DNA of 64,000 nt, from NCBI RefSeq assembly GCF_029227915.1, contig NC_079886.1, forward strand, positions 13,385,001-13,449,000. Direction: 5' to 3'. The position numbers were made by a program, and so were the translations under genes. Each line of letters starts with the position of its first letter. Positions within the stretch are counted from its first letter, which is position 1. The stretch is from Hydractinia symbiolongicarpus. Taxonomy: Eukaryota > Cnidaria > Hydrozoa > Anthoathecata > Hydractiniidae. Shown in pieces: positions 22,801-35,327 of the stretch. Under the pieces are notes generated by a model, which saw only the letters and a list, made by a program, of their open reading frames with translations, did no database searches and was not told where the DNA came from.

Positions 22801-25541
22801 TAGTGGATGCAATGAATTTCCTCTGCGATTTCGCTATCAGAAAACACTCGGATGTAGCAGAGGAGAATGAATACGTATTTGCGTCCACAAAAGGAAGCGA
22901 TAACCATGTATCAGGTTGGCACTCGCTTATGGCTTGTTGCAAAAAAGCTAACCTGACTGACAAGGTAAATGGAACTATGAATCGTCACCGTGTGTCGACG
23001 TTGATTGGATCTTTTGGGCTAAGTGAGGTAGAACAGCAGTTGGCTTTTGACCATTTTGGTCATAGTGGTGATGTAAATAGAAATATATATCAAGTTCCCC
23101 AAGCTGAAAGACAGCTAAAGTCAACAGGTCGTTACTTAGAGTTAATCGATAAGGGTTTGGATGGTGCATTAAGTGCTACACAAATTGATACTGCTACACA
23201 CAGCAGTAACTCTCATTCAACTACGTGTTATGTTACCGATAACGTCAATACTATGGTAAAAACACCAGCCTCAACTTTAAGCATTTGCCCTACTAGCAAG
23301 GAAAAGCCTGACGTATTTGCCTGCGATACGAATTCATGTAAAGTGGATGATACTATGGTAAAAACACCAGCCTCGACTTTAAACATCTGCCCTACTAAAG
23401 AGAAAAGGCCTAACGTGTTTGGCTGCGATACGAAGTCATCTAAAGTTAATAGAGAAAACTCCCCTGAATTGCTGTCTTTAAAAAGAAAGTTCGCTACGTC
23501 TACTCCTGTGAAAAAGTACAGATTAAGAACGGGTACGATCGCTTTTTAACATTCACAGGTTTATATAAAAAACAATTTTTGGAAGTTTACCCTAGATGAC
23601 TTTGAAGTAGTTTTCTTAAAATTTAAGTTAATAATTAGTAATATTTCTTAAAATCGTTTTCTTTTTAAGCTGATCAAAAGCATGGAAGATATATCACAAC
23701 TACTGATGATCGCCATTCTGATGAATGGCGCAAATCGGATGAAAGCGATGAATCCGACGAAACTGACAATGAATCGGACAAAGAAGGCGAAAGTGAAGCA
23801 ATCCAATCAGAAACCACATCGCGTAAGTGTACTTAGAGATCGCATAAGCATTCTTCATTGCATGAAAATTTCGAGGCATTAAAAATTTTTGCGGGTTTTT
23901 AATTTCGCGGGTTTTTCTTGTCAAAGCATTTTATTATCGTTGTTCAAACGAATATGTGTATTTCGCTGTAATTTAATTTCGGGTGAAAGTAAGAAGGGAA
24001 AAATTGAGAAACGTTTTTTAGCGTGAAAGGTCCTAGTTTCGAAGATGTGCTTCTATTAAAGAAATATTAACGACGGATGCTCGGACCTCGTTTTTGCGAA
24101 GAGAACTTCATCACCACTAGGTAGCGCGCCACTTTTTTCTAACGAATCCGATTTTTTATGCATTTTATTTCGTGGTTCGTAATAAACACCTTTTCTAAGG
24201 CAGCGTTTCCACGATGTACGTGTAAAGTTTAACTACGATCATAATGATGTGGCGTGGAATTAGCTTTTAAAACTTTTGGAAAGAAATAAAACAAAAATAT
24301 ATAGGTAACTTATAGTAACGCAAAAATTTGACAACTTCCAAGAATTAATTTTTTTAGCCAGAAATTAATTAGGTGAATTCTCAAATTCGCCAAATTTTCT
24401 TTTCGCTAAAAACTCTGAAAATAACATTACCAAAAATAATGTGCTATTTATGTTTATGCGCACTTTACTTCGTTGGGTTGAATAAAAAAATTCAGTTTGG
24501 CTGCAGCTGTGGACGTTAATAGGTTTCTTGACGCGCTGTGAAAATCCTGGAAGTATGATAAGTCAAATAAACACATAGTTGGCAATGTTTAATGAGACAT
24601 TGATAGATGTTTGATTTTAAGGGAAGAAACCTCCGCGAATCACCCAGTTAGGCCCCGCGAAAAATGTTTAAAAAAGGCTTAATCGCGAGAGTTTTTTTTT
24701 TCAAAATAATGTTAAAATAGGCTATTTGCGAAAGTTAATTCTCGCGAAATTTTTTTCAACCTTGTACTTTATTTTTGTCAGATGAAAAGAAAAATCCGTG
24801 TATCCCTTTCATCCTAATTGTTTAAGTTGTCGTGTAATAATCGTTAACCTACTTTTTAAGTAGATCAAATTCATATGGTTATTCATCGTTGCTGGCATTT
24901 TGTGGCGCGAAAGTTTCTTTCTTTAAAGTAGATTCATTGTGAGCGCTTCCTTTGTTTATATTTCCCAAAACATTACAAGTTAACTATGGCTGACTTCGTG
25001 CCTTTTGTTTTGTTTTTTTTGTGCCTTTTTTGTTTGTGTGATATTGTCGTTTCTAAACTTCTGTATTTTCTTTTATATTTACTTTTACGTTACTTTTTGT
25101 TGTAGGACCCAGTGTCGGGTCGTCGAGTGGTCGAGTCTATTTTATTTGGTCAGACTCACAAAGGGAAATGTTTAACAAAGTATTTTCTAAATGGTTAGAC
25201 AAAGATCGTGGCTATCCAAGTAAGTAAAAATAACTCTCCATACGTACTTATTTTTAATGTATTTTCTTCTTGAATTATCTTCGCAATACACGTGCACTTA
25301 ATCTTCATTGCGTCATTTTGTTCACAATTTTTGAAAAGTTTCTATTACAATTCACGAAACAGCCTCTAAGTGACCTATTGAATAACCTTACATTTTTTTA
25401 TTCGCAGCCACTGATGAAATGAAATTGTTTGGGGAGCTTCACGGTGTACCATTTGAAAGAATTCGAACCAGAATAGTTAACGAACGAATGAAAAAACGAA
25501 AAAGAACTCAAAAAAATATGAAGATGATGATGTGCGCGTAA
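13092..25541 (+). CDS. SET domain / C2H2 / tyrosine recombinase gene (two frame lesions)
   Basis: Fifteen exons join in matching phases: 13092-13155, 13340-13399, 13725-13832, 13979-14011, 14438-14557, 14650-14695, 14937-15098, 18255-18734, 19072-19180, 19301-19462, 20264-20331, 21175-23532, 23670-23822, 25106-25219, 25408-25541. Exons 1-6 encode a SET methyltransferase domain (GKGFGVFAGKRFSKGEFLLE, YVNDSP, ELRYDYGDDP) of KMT5A-like type. Exons 7-11 are an acidic linker. In exon 12, counted from Met at 21309: a C2H2 finger (C104, C107, H117, H122), a second Cys/His cluster near 181-200, and a tyrosine recombinase core with R439/R440 (NGRRGGEL), a basic strand (EGKGNKQVPVFFP), RHRVST at 559-564, FGH at 583-585 and candidate nucleophile Y594. 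Exons 14-15 add a short basic tail (YFIWSDSQREMF). Lesions: exon 3 lacks one base near 13799, and exon 12 is out of frame before 21309. The recombinase could be made alone from 21309 to TAA 23549. Confidence 0.7.
15393..15408 (+). repeat. G16 homopolymer in intron 7
   Basis: Sixteen consecutive G on the plus strand in otherwise AT-rich DNA. Possible G-quadruplex former, and a place where assembly length may be wrong. Confidence 0.9.
15409..18254. other. Rest of the 3.2-kb intron 7
   Basis: Non-coding AT-rich DNA with an (AT)n tract at about 16855-16884, a short direct pair TCTCCATA / TATGGAGA around 15698-15722 forming a hairpin, and the near-palindrome at 17471-17589. No recognisable gene. 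Confidence 0.5.
17471..17589. repeat. 119-bp interrupted palindrome (foldback)
   Basis: Three paired arms share one centre near 17530: AAACTGTTTAT (17471) with ATAAACAGTT (17580), GAATATTG (17498) with CAATATTC (17557), and GTATTG (17517) with CAATAC (17539). This looks like a small foldback or MITE-like element inside an intron. Confidence 0.65.
18255..18734 (+). repeat. Duplicated exon, copy 1
   Basis: From ATTGATTCTATCGGTTT onward it matches 21175-21607, including the 27 bases of intron before the acceptor. It encodes 160 codons of acidic linker, in frame with both neighbours. Similarity continues a few bases past its GTTAGC donor (TAAAAGAAAAT against AAAAAGAAAAT) and then stops, so the copy was cut just before the zinc finger. 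Confidence 0.85.
21175..21607 (+). repeat. Duplicated exon, copy 2 (5' part of the recombinase exon)
   Basis: Homologous to 18255-18734 but lacks 37 bp after GTAATG near 21252, at a short ATG microhomology. Since 37 is not a multiple of three, the exon start (phase 0) is out of frame with the recombinase. Read from the acceptor it stops at 21393. Confidence 0.85.
23823..25105. other. Intron 13 with CGCGAAA-type repeat debris
   Basis: Contains many short motifs such as TTTCGCGGG, CCGCGAAAAA, TCGCGAGAG and CTCGCGAAATT at 23885-23920 and 24630-24760. Similar motifs recur at 33915-33945 and 44090-44115, so they are probably remains of a small dispersed element. No gene seen. Confidence 0.4.
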
Positions 25542-25894
25542 AAACGTCTTCCGTTTACACCATTTAATATAATGGCTTATGTCTTACCAGTGTTTTGTTA
25601 TTTTACCAATGTTTTGCTATTTTTGCAACACGATACTTACTAATTATTGTTCTGAAAAAATTTTAATTGTAATAACCTTTTATTTTTCACAAATGTTCAT
25701 TTGTAACGTGCAAATATTTCTCGAAAAAAAAACATATTAATTCGCTGCGGTCAACCGAAGATCCCGATTTATTCACTAATTTCTAAGACAGAGAAGACGC
25801 AACAATTTCTACTAGTGTGTACGAAAAAGCTAGGTTGGCAGGTGCTTTAAAGACCTCGATTTTTTTTGTAATGTATAATGAATGCGCCACGACG

Positions 25895-26176
25895 TCATCC
25901 TCCACATATATCTTTGACTTTCTTCAAGCGCCGTCTACCATGTTCAAAAAAGCGGTCTGGAACATTTGTGTTTGCGGCTCCTGTTGTTTTATCCAATCTG
26001 ATGGATGCCAGTACATCAAGTACATTTTTCTGTGGCTGACTTGTCGGTTTTTCTTTATAAAGTTTCCAAATTTGTTGTTGTGACAGCTCTATACAGACAG
26101 GAATCTGTATCAGCAAGCACAAGATGGATGGTGGTAAAATGTTACAGCATGTCAATTTCAGTCTTACTTTGTACAT
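25895..26176 (-). CDS. Short unrecognised frame on the minus strand
   Basis: Open for 93 codons and ending in a basic tail (FEHGRRRLKKVKDICGG) before a stop. A CTGTATAG acceptor-like site precedes ELSQQQIWKLYKEKP and a GTAAGA donor-like site lies about 75 bp upstream, so it may be the last exon of a small gene. No domain is recognised. It lies between the SET/recombinase gene and the right GTCGAC cluster. Confidence 0.25.
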   Translation of the reverse strand: MYKVRLKLTCCNILPPSILCLLIQIPVCIELSQQQIWKLYKEKPTSQPQKNVLDVLASIRLDKTTGAANTNVPDRFFEHGRRRLKKVKDICGG

Positions 26177-26495
26177 CGAATTTTTAAAGTTTTACGTCTT
26201 TATGAATTAAACGGAAAATAGTAGCGTTCACGGTTCGAGAACTAATTAACATGTGAGCGCATTCTTATCCTGCACGTCCTTAAGAACTAAATTTAACTAT
26301 ACACCAATACTCACCACAGGTGGACTAAGATTTCTAATTTGACTTGTGCATTGACTAGCATTTTCTCCGTTTTCGCACCTTTCAAATTTAAATTGCCACT
26401 AGGAAATTACAGCCTTGCACCTATATATATGTCGCGTAAAACAGACAAATATAGCAAAGATGTCACCATTTGATTAAAAAACGAAAAATACATTT

Positions 26496-26740
26496 GTCGA
26501 CTTAAGGCCCTTCCAATGTGATAAAAATCGGTAAGTCGACACAAAGTGTCTGCAAATCGCTAGGTCGACATTTTTTTTTCTTTTTCTTAAAATGGCACAT
26601 AGAAATATTTTAGTTGGCTAAAATGACGATATATAACGTTAACAGGACACTCTGCAGTTACGAAGCCCTATTTTAAACATGTTTAGTTGTGTCGACTTAT
26701 CGCAGAATTTTAGGTCACTGTCGACTTTGAGTTCATCCAG
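26496..26740. repeat. Right GTCGAC motif cluster
   Basis: Five GTCGAC sites in 245 bp (TTGTCGACTTAAGG, GTAAGTCGACACAAAG, CTAGGTCGACAT, GTTGTGTCGACTTATCG, CTGTCGACTTTG). GTTGTGTCGACTTA also occurs in the left cluster. The two outermost sites are inverted relative to the two outermost sites on the left. Confidence 0.75.
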
Positions 26741-26741
26741 G

Positions 26742-26742
<1 letters not shown>

Positions 26743-26821
<79 letters not shown>

Positions 26822-26882
26822 CGTTGCTTTACAACACTATTAATATATATATATATATATATATCGTTGCTTTACAACACTA

Positions 26883-26917
<35 letters not shown>
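26743..26917. repeat. (AT)n tracts with an ATCGTTGCTTTACAACACTA spacer
   Basis: Three (AT)n runs separated by two copies of a 24-bp spacer beginning ATCGTTGCTTTACAACACTA. The same spacer, in the same orientation, follows the (AT)n tract on the far side at 30019-30042. Confidence 0.9.
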
Positions 26918-26922
<5 letters not shown>

Positions 26923-27815
26923 CAGGATACCATTACAAAGTTGCAGGATAATCGCGAAATCCCTTTGCCTCGGCAGCCCAGGGACTCGAACCCGGGATCG
27001 TCGCATCAGATGCACCACGGGCTCTTATCCACTGAGCTACGTCGTCGGCAAAGGATTCGTGAGAATCCAGACAACTTTGGTATTTCGGCTAACAAGCCTT
27101 CGTCAGCGGATACCAGAGCCAGTATTGAGCACTGCAGGAACTCTGGGGCAGCTCGAGCTATATATATTCCAATGTGGAGAGCAATTGTGAGTGCATATCA
27201 TATTAACAGGATACCATTACAAAGTTGCAGGATAATCGCGAAATCCCTTTGCCTCGGCAGCCCAGGGACTCGAACCCGGGATCGTCGCATCAGATGCACC
27301 ACGGGCTCTTATCCACTGAGCTACGTCGTCGGCAAAGGATTCGTGAGAATCCAGACAACTTTGGTATTTCGGCTAACAAGCCTTCGTCAGCGGATACCAG
27401 AGCCAGTATTGAGCACTGCAGGAACTCTGGGGCAGCTCGAGCTATATATATTCCAATGTGGAGAGCAATTGTGAGTGCATATCATATTAACAGGATACCA
27501 TTACAAAGTTGCAGGATAATCGCGAAATCCCTTTGCCTCGGCAGCCCAGGGACTCGAACCCGGGATCGTCGCATCAGATGCACCACGGGCTCTTATCCAC
27601 TGAGCTACGTCGTCGGCAAAGGATTCGTGAGAATCCAGACAACTTTGGTATTTCGGCTAACAAGCCTTCGTCAGCGGATACCAGAGCCAGTATTGAGCAC
27701 TGCAGGAACTCTGGGGCAGCTCGAGCTATATATATTCCAATGTGGAGAGCAATTGTGAGTGCATATCATATTAACAGGATACCATTACAAAGTTGCAGGA
27801 TAATCGCGAAATCCC
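26918..27815 (-). repeat. tRNA-like 284-bp tandem repeats, left arm (about 3.2 copies)
   Basis: Units start at 26918, 27202, 27486 and (partial) 27770, exactly 284 bp apart and essentially identical. Each complete unit has, on the minus strand, a tRNA-like segment (26967-27049, 27251-27333, 27535-27617) with an A box TAGCTCAGTGG and a perfect B box GGTTCGAGTCC. The acceptor and anticodon stems do not fold well, so this is better called a tRNA-derived SINE-like head than a tRNA gene. Long open frames through these units arise from repetition. Confidence 0.85.
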
Positions 27816-27834
27816 TTTGCCTCGGCATCGCCTA
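27816..27834. other. Centre of the inverted array
   Basis: A 19-bp spacer joins the two arms. The first 12 bases continue the left arm, followed by a 7-bp filler TCGCCTA, then the right arm starts inside the homologous sequence. Confidence 0.85.
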
Positions 27835-30022
<2,188 letters not shown>

Positions 30023-30040
30023 TTGCTTTACAACACTATT

Positions 30041-30586
30041 AACTACGTGCACAGTCCTATAAAGGCTGTAGTATTGCCTTTTGCAGTCTAATAAAGGCGT
30101 CACACGTAAATGACGTGGTTTCACCTGTCTGCCCAGATTACCATTCGACTGTTCCTTCCAGTCTCGATACACTTCAATGTTCCAAGTGGTTTACGTTAGC
30201 GCCGTGGCCTTAGAACACTCTTAACTACGTGCACAGTCCTATAAAGACCGTAATATACCCTTTTGCAGTCCAATAAAGGCCGCACACGTAAATCACGCGG
30301 TTTCCGCTGCCCGCGCAGGTTACCATTAGACTAGTCCTTCCAGTCTCAATGCACTACAACGTTCCAAGTGGTATTCTTTAGCGCTGTTGCCTTAGAACTC
30401 TCTTAACTACGTGCACAGTCCAATAAAAGGTGTATGTAATGTAGCCTTTCGCAGTCTAATAAAGGCCTCACACGTAAATCACGTGCTTCCATCTGCTTGC
30501 GCAGGTTACCATTGGCCTATTCCTTCCAGTCTCAATGCGCTACAACGTCCCAAGTCGTTTTCATTGGCGCCGTTGCATATTATGTT
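30041..30586. repeat. 182-bp tandem repeat, three copies
   Basis: Units begin AACTACGTGCACAGTCC at 30041, 30223 and 30405, exactly 182 bp apart, and share TAAAGGC, CACACGTAAAT, TTCCAGTCTC and GTTCCAAGTGGT. They differ at many positions, so they are older than the neighbouring 284-bp array. No coding content. Confidence 0.9.
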
Positions 30587-30829
30587 TTGTCCAGCAAAGA
30601 AAAGATATAGAACACAATTTAATTTTTTGACATAGGGCTTAAATGCCAAGTAGAAATTGCTAAGTAAAGGCACAATCTTTTTACAACGTTTGTATTGGTT
30701 AACTTCATTGGACTGCATTTTAATCTTTATTTGAAACCAATTTTGAATTCAACAATAAATAATATATGCCTGACTTTTATTCATTCAAAAAATTTGCACT
30801 GTTTTGTGTTTTTTTTATTGGATTTGTGC

Positions 30830-31165
30830 CTGCCCATGTTGAGCTAGAAGGTTTAGGACAATATGGGTCAATGCTATATGCCTGCCCATGTTGTCCAAAA
30901 AGGTTTAGGACAATATGGGTAAAGGCTATATGCCTGCCCATGTTGTCCGAAAAAGTTTAGGACAATATGGGTAGAGGCTATATGCCTGTCAATGTTGTCC
31001 GAAAAAGTTTAGGACAATATGGGTAGAGGCTATATGTCAGCCCATGTTGTCCGAAAAAGCTTAGGACAATATGGGTAAAGGCTATATGTCTGCCAAGGTT
31101 GTCCAGAAAAGTTTAGGACAATATGGGTAGGGGCAATATGCCAGCCCATGTTGTCTGAAAAGGTT
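30830..31165. repeat. 52-bp tandem array of hairpin units
   Basis: GTTTAGGACAATATGGGT recurs near 30851, 30903, 30955, 31007, 31059 (as GCTTAGG) and 31111, a period of 52 bp. Each unit has CCCATGTTGTCC and GGACAATATGGG, able to pair as a 12-bp imperfect stem around GAAAAAGTTTA. Further copies of GGACAATATGGGT lie at 31328-31375 with different spacing. Could be the subterminal array of another DNA element. Confidence 0.85.
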
Positions 31166-31605
31166 TAGATGAGAATGAGATTTGCGTCACCTTCTAAATT
31201 TCATTAAATGGTCTTATTCAGGGTCCAACAGTCAGCATTGACACAGGATGTATTTTCTGAAAATTAACCAAGCGATAAAAATGTATTTACTTTATCCCGA
31301 CGATATGGGTTGGACTCGGACAATATGGGTTGTTGCCGTTTTTCGGACAACATGGGTCGACCGGACAATATGGGTCGGAACAGTTTCATAATTTTCTCCT
31401 CATAAAAAATATCCGTTTTCAGTGTGTAGCAATTCAAAGATTTTTTAGTTACATTTCAAACCCGCCGTGGAAAAAGTGGGAGCAGCTGATTTTTTTGCTA
31501 TTCAAAATAGAAAACTACTCTAAATTTAGAGGGTCCAAATGCCAAACATTTTGGCGCTGATGCATTAGGCACACCACTTAAAAATTCGTGTCGTCGGACC
31601 TGGTA

Positions 31606-31845
31606 TGTATCCTATGGAGTTTTTAAATAGCATTACACCCTCTAGTATGCCGCCACACAGGGTTTATTGGAAATTCAGGTGTATTAATAACCCTCCTGCT
31701 ATAAAACGGATTGTGCAATGGCACAAGATTAGTGGTGTGTCATATGAGAGACAATGTTCTCGATTTTGAAATTCTTGCTGGAAATGTTGCATCTAATCGT
31801 TTACTAATTCCACGTACTGCAAATGTTTTGACAAAAATAAACGGG
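31606..31845 (+). pseudogene. Helitron/Pif1-type helicase fragment
   Basis: YPMEFLNSITPSSMPPHR at about 31608-31661, then after frame shifts and a stop, NGLCNGTRLVVCHMRDNVLD and LLIPRTANVL at about 31707-31835. This is the C-terminal helicase region of Helitron Rep-helicases (the segment with CNGTRL and IPR). Only about 80 codons remain. Confidence 0.7.
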
Positions 31846-33232
31846 GGTATTCAAAAGACTCCAATCCATTACGATAAAAAATCACTTTATAGATTTTTTT
31901 TTCGAGTTGTTAAATTGTTAATAATAAAAATAATAACAATAATAATAATGATCAAGAACAGGTTTCTACTTTTTTCCATTGGATGGTTTGAATTTGCCAG
32001 ACTTCATATTTCACGTGACTTTCGGTCCATCACCTAAAATCATAGCATATAGATTTAAGAATTACCATGGAATTTTCGTTTCGGAATTTCGCAAAAATTC
32101 TTCTTTTTCGCGAAATACTTCGATTGCCACTGTCTCTATTCGCAAAAATATGTTCCCGCCAATATACATTCTTGCGAAAATTTAATTTTTGAGAACCTTA
32201 GTTTTTAGTAAAATTTGGGGATAAAAAGTCATTGTGTTTGGATAAATTCACCAACTTTCGACCCTGCATCACTTTGTTTATACATCTTAAAGGTTACCCC
32301 CACCTCAAAAAACTTAACTTATATCGGTGATAATGTTAAACTATTACAGAATTTAATAATTATTTTTACAATTCGTTAATATAAGTTAGAAATACTACGT
32401 GCAACCTTTGGCAGTAACGGCGGCCTTCTTCGAAACGATCTAGTTTCAGCGGATGCGAAAAAAATAAACAAATGACGTATACGAAGCTAGGAAGCAAACG
32501 TGATGGTTTAACGCTTTTGCAAATATTGCTGTAAAGTATCTGTTCAAGCCTGCAGTTTATTCTTTTTTTGAATAAAATTAAAAGATATCAATATTTTCTG
32601 GCACTGAAGGAAGGCAGATTGTGTGAAGTTGAATTTTTTTATATTTAGAAATGACTGTTACTTGCACTACCGCAGGTTTTTAAAGTCCAACCTCGTTTAC
32701 AAAGCCTGTTGTCTCTTTTTCATACCTATACAGTGAGATAAGGCTTTCCAATAATTTCCCCATTTGCTGTACTGCGCGTTGATAAAGGACATTCTGTGGA
32801 AAATAATAATCAAGAAAACATTGTCTTCGTCACGAGACTTAGGAAAGTTATAATTGATCGTGTGAAGGTGCTGTTTGCACTACGGTGCAGGTGCAGAGCA
32901 AAGCAACATTGTGGCTTGAAATATCGCTTGACCCCTCGTTCCCAGTGCTGTTTATAAAAAGAACGCAAGAAAAAAAGGCCTAGAGTAGGAAAGGACGCAA
33001 AATAATATATACGTTGACAAGGTTCTTGAGTCAACACGAAATATACACACGTCCTTTTTTAAAAGAACACGAACCTCATATTTTTCCGACACAACATAAT
33101 AAAAGCCACAGGCTCAAATCATTCCTTATAAAAATATAAAGCAATTTATAAAGCAATTCTCTTGCAATTTTCTTTGAAGCTTACAATACTTTTTTTTACT
33201 TGCAGTCGCTTCTTTTTCATATCAAGACGGCG
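31846..33232. other. AT-rich stretch without recognisable genes
   Basis: Contains low-complexity AATAATAAT at 31920-31950 and CGCAAAAATT/TTCGCGAAA-type repeat debris at 32085-32180. Frames up to 75 codons have no motif I can support. Confidence 0.5.
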
Positions 33233-33319
33233 AGACGAACATCTCCTGTCCGGATATAGAAAGACGAACATCTCCGGTCCGGATATAGAAAGACGAGCAT
33301 CTCCGGTCCGGATATAGAA
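33233..33319. repeat. 29-bp repeat, three copies
   Basis: Three exact-length tandem units with core GACGAACATCTCCGGTCC and GGATATAGAA, starting at 33233, 33262 and 33291, with two substitutions among them. Confidence 0.95.
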
Positions 33320-34039
33320 AAGATAAAAACAAGAACAACCAGCCGCGAAACAATTTTAAATTTGTTTAATTTTTGTTCAATATGAAATATTTGCTGCTCG
33401 CGATATGCATGATCCATGTCATTTTTAGTTGTTTTCTTAAACCGTTAATAGGGCAGGAATGTTGAAGATATCATACAAGTTCGTCTTCAGGGCTCTTGTA
33501 CGCTTATGTGTCGGAATATCATAGGCGTAGAAGAGCTCTGGAGACCAGATTATCATCTACATATGTATCATACCCAGACGTAGAAAGAGCAAAAGAAAAA
33601 GTTTATAAATTTCCAGACATGCGTGAAACAAAAATTTCATTCATTTTTTTCGCGTTTTTCCTCTGCCGCGCAGGTTGTTATTTTCCAGCGGTTATTTTTG
33701 TTGGGTTTAAAAAGTTGAAAGTGATATCAAATGCGCGAACGTGTAACCATCAAACTAAATAAGAAGAAAGTTGTTAAGAGGACCCTGATTGATTCAAGTA
33801 AAAAAGTGACCAGGCATGGAAAGCAGTGAGGATGACGAAAAGCAGTGCAATAGTGGTATGTAGATATTTTTCATTAGCATCTTTGTTCTACTACTGCCTG
33901 TTCGTAATAATTTCTAGCGTAATAATTTTCGCGAAAAATGGCTGCTAATTGTGCTATTGCTAAGCTTAGACACTATATGCCACTGAGAGTAACTATCCAG
34001 GTCTATTACTCCCTTTTTTATTCAAATCTTATTTATTGT
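33320..34039. other. No recognised gene
   Basis: An 88-codon frame at 33496-33762 has no recognisable motif and overlaps splice-like sites. Otherwise AT-rich sequence. Confidence 0.4.
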
Positions 34040-34825
34040 TGTCAAGCCTGAGGTCAACCTTTCTCTAACCTTATCAAACGTATCTCTATATTGCAAAATG
34101 AGGCTGTTCTATTGCTAACTTTTTCTCAATCTACTGCTACAACAGATCCTATCTTCTATCAACTTGGTCTTTTAAAATTTTTTGATACTGTACAAATCTC
34201 CAACATTCTCTTTATTAAAAATGTTCTCCTTGATTCCACTCCTATAGCTCTAACAAAAACCTACGGTATCAAGGAATGCTTGACCACTTTCTCTCAAACA
34301 CTACTTACTATGGTACCAACTCAATTAGATCCCAATGCACTACTTCCTGGAATAATTTACAAAAAATTACCTCTTTATCCTTTATCACACTGTCAAATTC
34401 TGTTATAAATATAAACTGAACAGATTTTTTCTAGACACTTAAGAAATGACCCTTCAGTAGTGTGTGTGCGTGTTTGTACGTGCTGTGTATGTATGTCTGT
34501 CAACATGGATTTCTATCTTAAAGTGCGTGCGTGTTTGTGTGTGTGTGTGTGTGTGTGCATCTGTGTCAATTTTCTTCGTACTATTATTATTATTATTTTT
34601 ACCCTTTGGTTTGTATCGGGAAAATGGAATAGTATTTTCCCTGTCTATACACTTAACCCTTTTTACTCCCCGTGCCATTTGTTGGCTTTCACGTTACTAT
34701 TAGCTTCGATGGTGTTGGTCCCCAGCCATTGAAATATAACTATATGTAACTGGTTATATATTGTATTATACCTACTGTAATTTCAACTTTTTTATGACAA
34801 ATAAATAAATTGAATTGAAAAAAAA
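34040..34825 (+). pseudogene. 3' end of a non-LTR retrotransposon (LINE)
   Basis: The frame at 34091-34405 (LLTFSQSTATTDPIFYQLGL ... FDTVQISNILFI) has the pattern found C-terminal to the reverse transcriptase of jockey/CR1-like LINEs. The copy is 5'-truncated and ends in an untranslated region with a TAAATAAATTGAATTGAA tail near 34803-34820, typical of such elements. A (GT)n run lies inside. Confidence 0.55.
34518..34558 (+). repeat. (GT)n microsatellite
   Basis: GTGCGTGCGTGTTTGTGTGT continuing as GT repeats. Confidence 0.9.
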
Positions 34826-35014
34826 TTGAATTTTTGTCCTGCTTTCTGCGAAAGCAGTTATCGCTAGCTGTTCCAACCCGTGTTGTCCTCTACATCATCT
34901 TGGGCAATATTTTCCGCGTTCTGTTAATTACCTAACTTCACACTGTGCTTGTCAGACATCGCACAACCCTACAAATTGAAGCGGAAAACTTTGTGGTAGT
35001 CAAGAGGTACGGTT

Positions 35015-35090
35015 GTTCCACCCAAAGTAGGGCGGCTGCCCAAAGTCGGGCATTTTCAAATCATAACCTAAGTAGGGCAAGACTATCCAC
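35015..35090. repeat. CCCAAAGTAGGGC repeat cluster, left part
   Basis: CCCAAAGTAGGGC, CCCAAAGTCGGGCATTTT and CTAAGTAGGGC in 76 bp. The same motif recurs at 39645-39765 on the other side of the Ty3 element, which suggests the Ty3 copy inserted into this repeat-bearing element. Confidence 0.6.
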
Positions 35091-35175
35091 AGTGACAAAA
35101 CACATTCTTTTATCAGTTGAAACTGCATTGTTGCGTCTTAAAGTAACTCTTTTAAACTACTTTACTCTTATAAAC

Positions 35176-35264
35176 TGTTTAGTTTCAACTATATATATTA
35201 TATCAAGTGCCGATTACACCATAAATATATACGCATAATATAAAGCGCCAAGTATAACATAACA
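35176..35264 (-). repeat. 3' LTR of the complete Ty3 element (89 bp)
   Basis: Matches 39438-39526 with two visible substitutions and has TG...CA ends. On the minus strand, AAAAAGGAGA (a polypurine tract) ends directly at it. Confidence 0.8.
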
Positions 35265-35274
35265 TCTCCTTTTT
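35265..35274 (-). promoter_or_regulatory. Polypurine tract of the Ty3 element
   Basis: Minus-strand AAAAAGGAGA directly before the TGTTATG start of the 3' LTR; the usual primer for plus-strand DNA synthesis. Confidence 0.7.
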
Positions 35275-35327
35275 AAAATTTATAAAACATAACCAAGGTT
35301 ATGTGGTTTGACTGTATTTACACGTTT

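Larger units (their letters stand above)
4312..26742. mobile_element. Candidate giant element carrying a tyrosine recombinase gene
   Basis: The left edge reads GGATCGACCTTAAGTCGAC after an (AT)n tract. The right edge, reverse complemented, reads CTGGATGAACTCAAAGTCGAC after an (AT)n tract. Both ends carry clusters of GTCGAC (six at 4316-4612, five at 26496-26725) with the outermost copies in inverted orientation. Between them lies a tyrosine-recombinase gene, plus an element inserted later (4771-10564). Without that insertion the unit would be about 16.6 kb. The inverted ends are imperfect and target duplication cannot be read because both flanks are (AT)n. Treat this as a hypothesis. Confidence 0.3.

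Noticed and set aside
30830-31165. CRISPR array
   Set aside because: The 52-bp units have no unique spacers; sequence between the stems is itself repeated, and the DNA is eukaryotic.
34091-34405. Independent 105-codon gene
   Set aside because: It fits the C-terminal part of a LINE reverse transcriptase with a LINE-like 3' tail just downstream.
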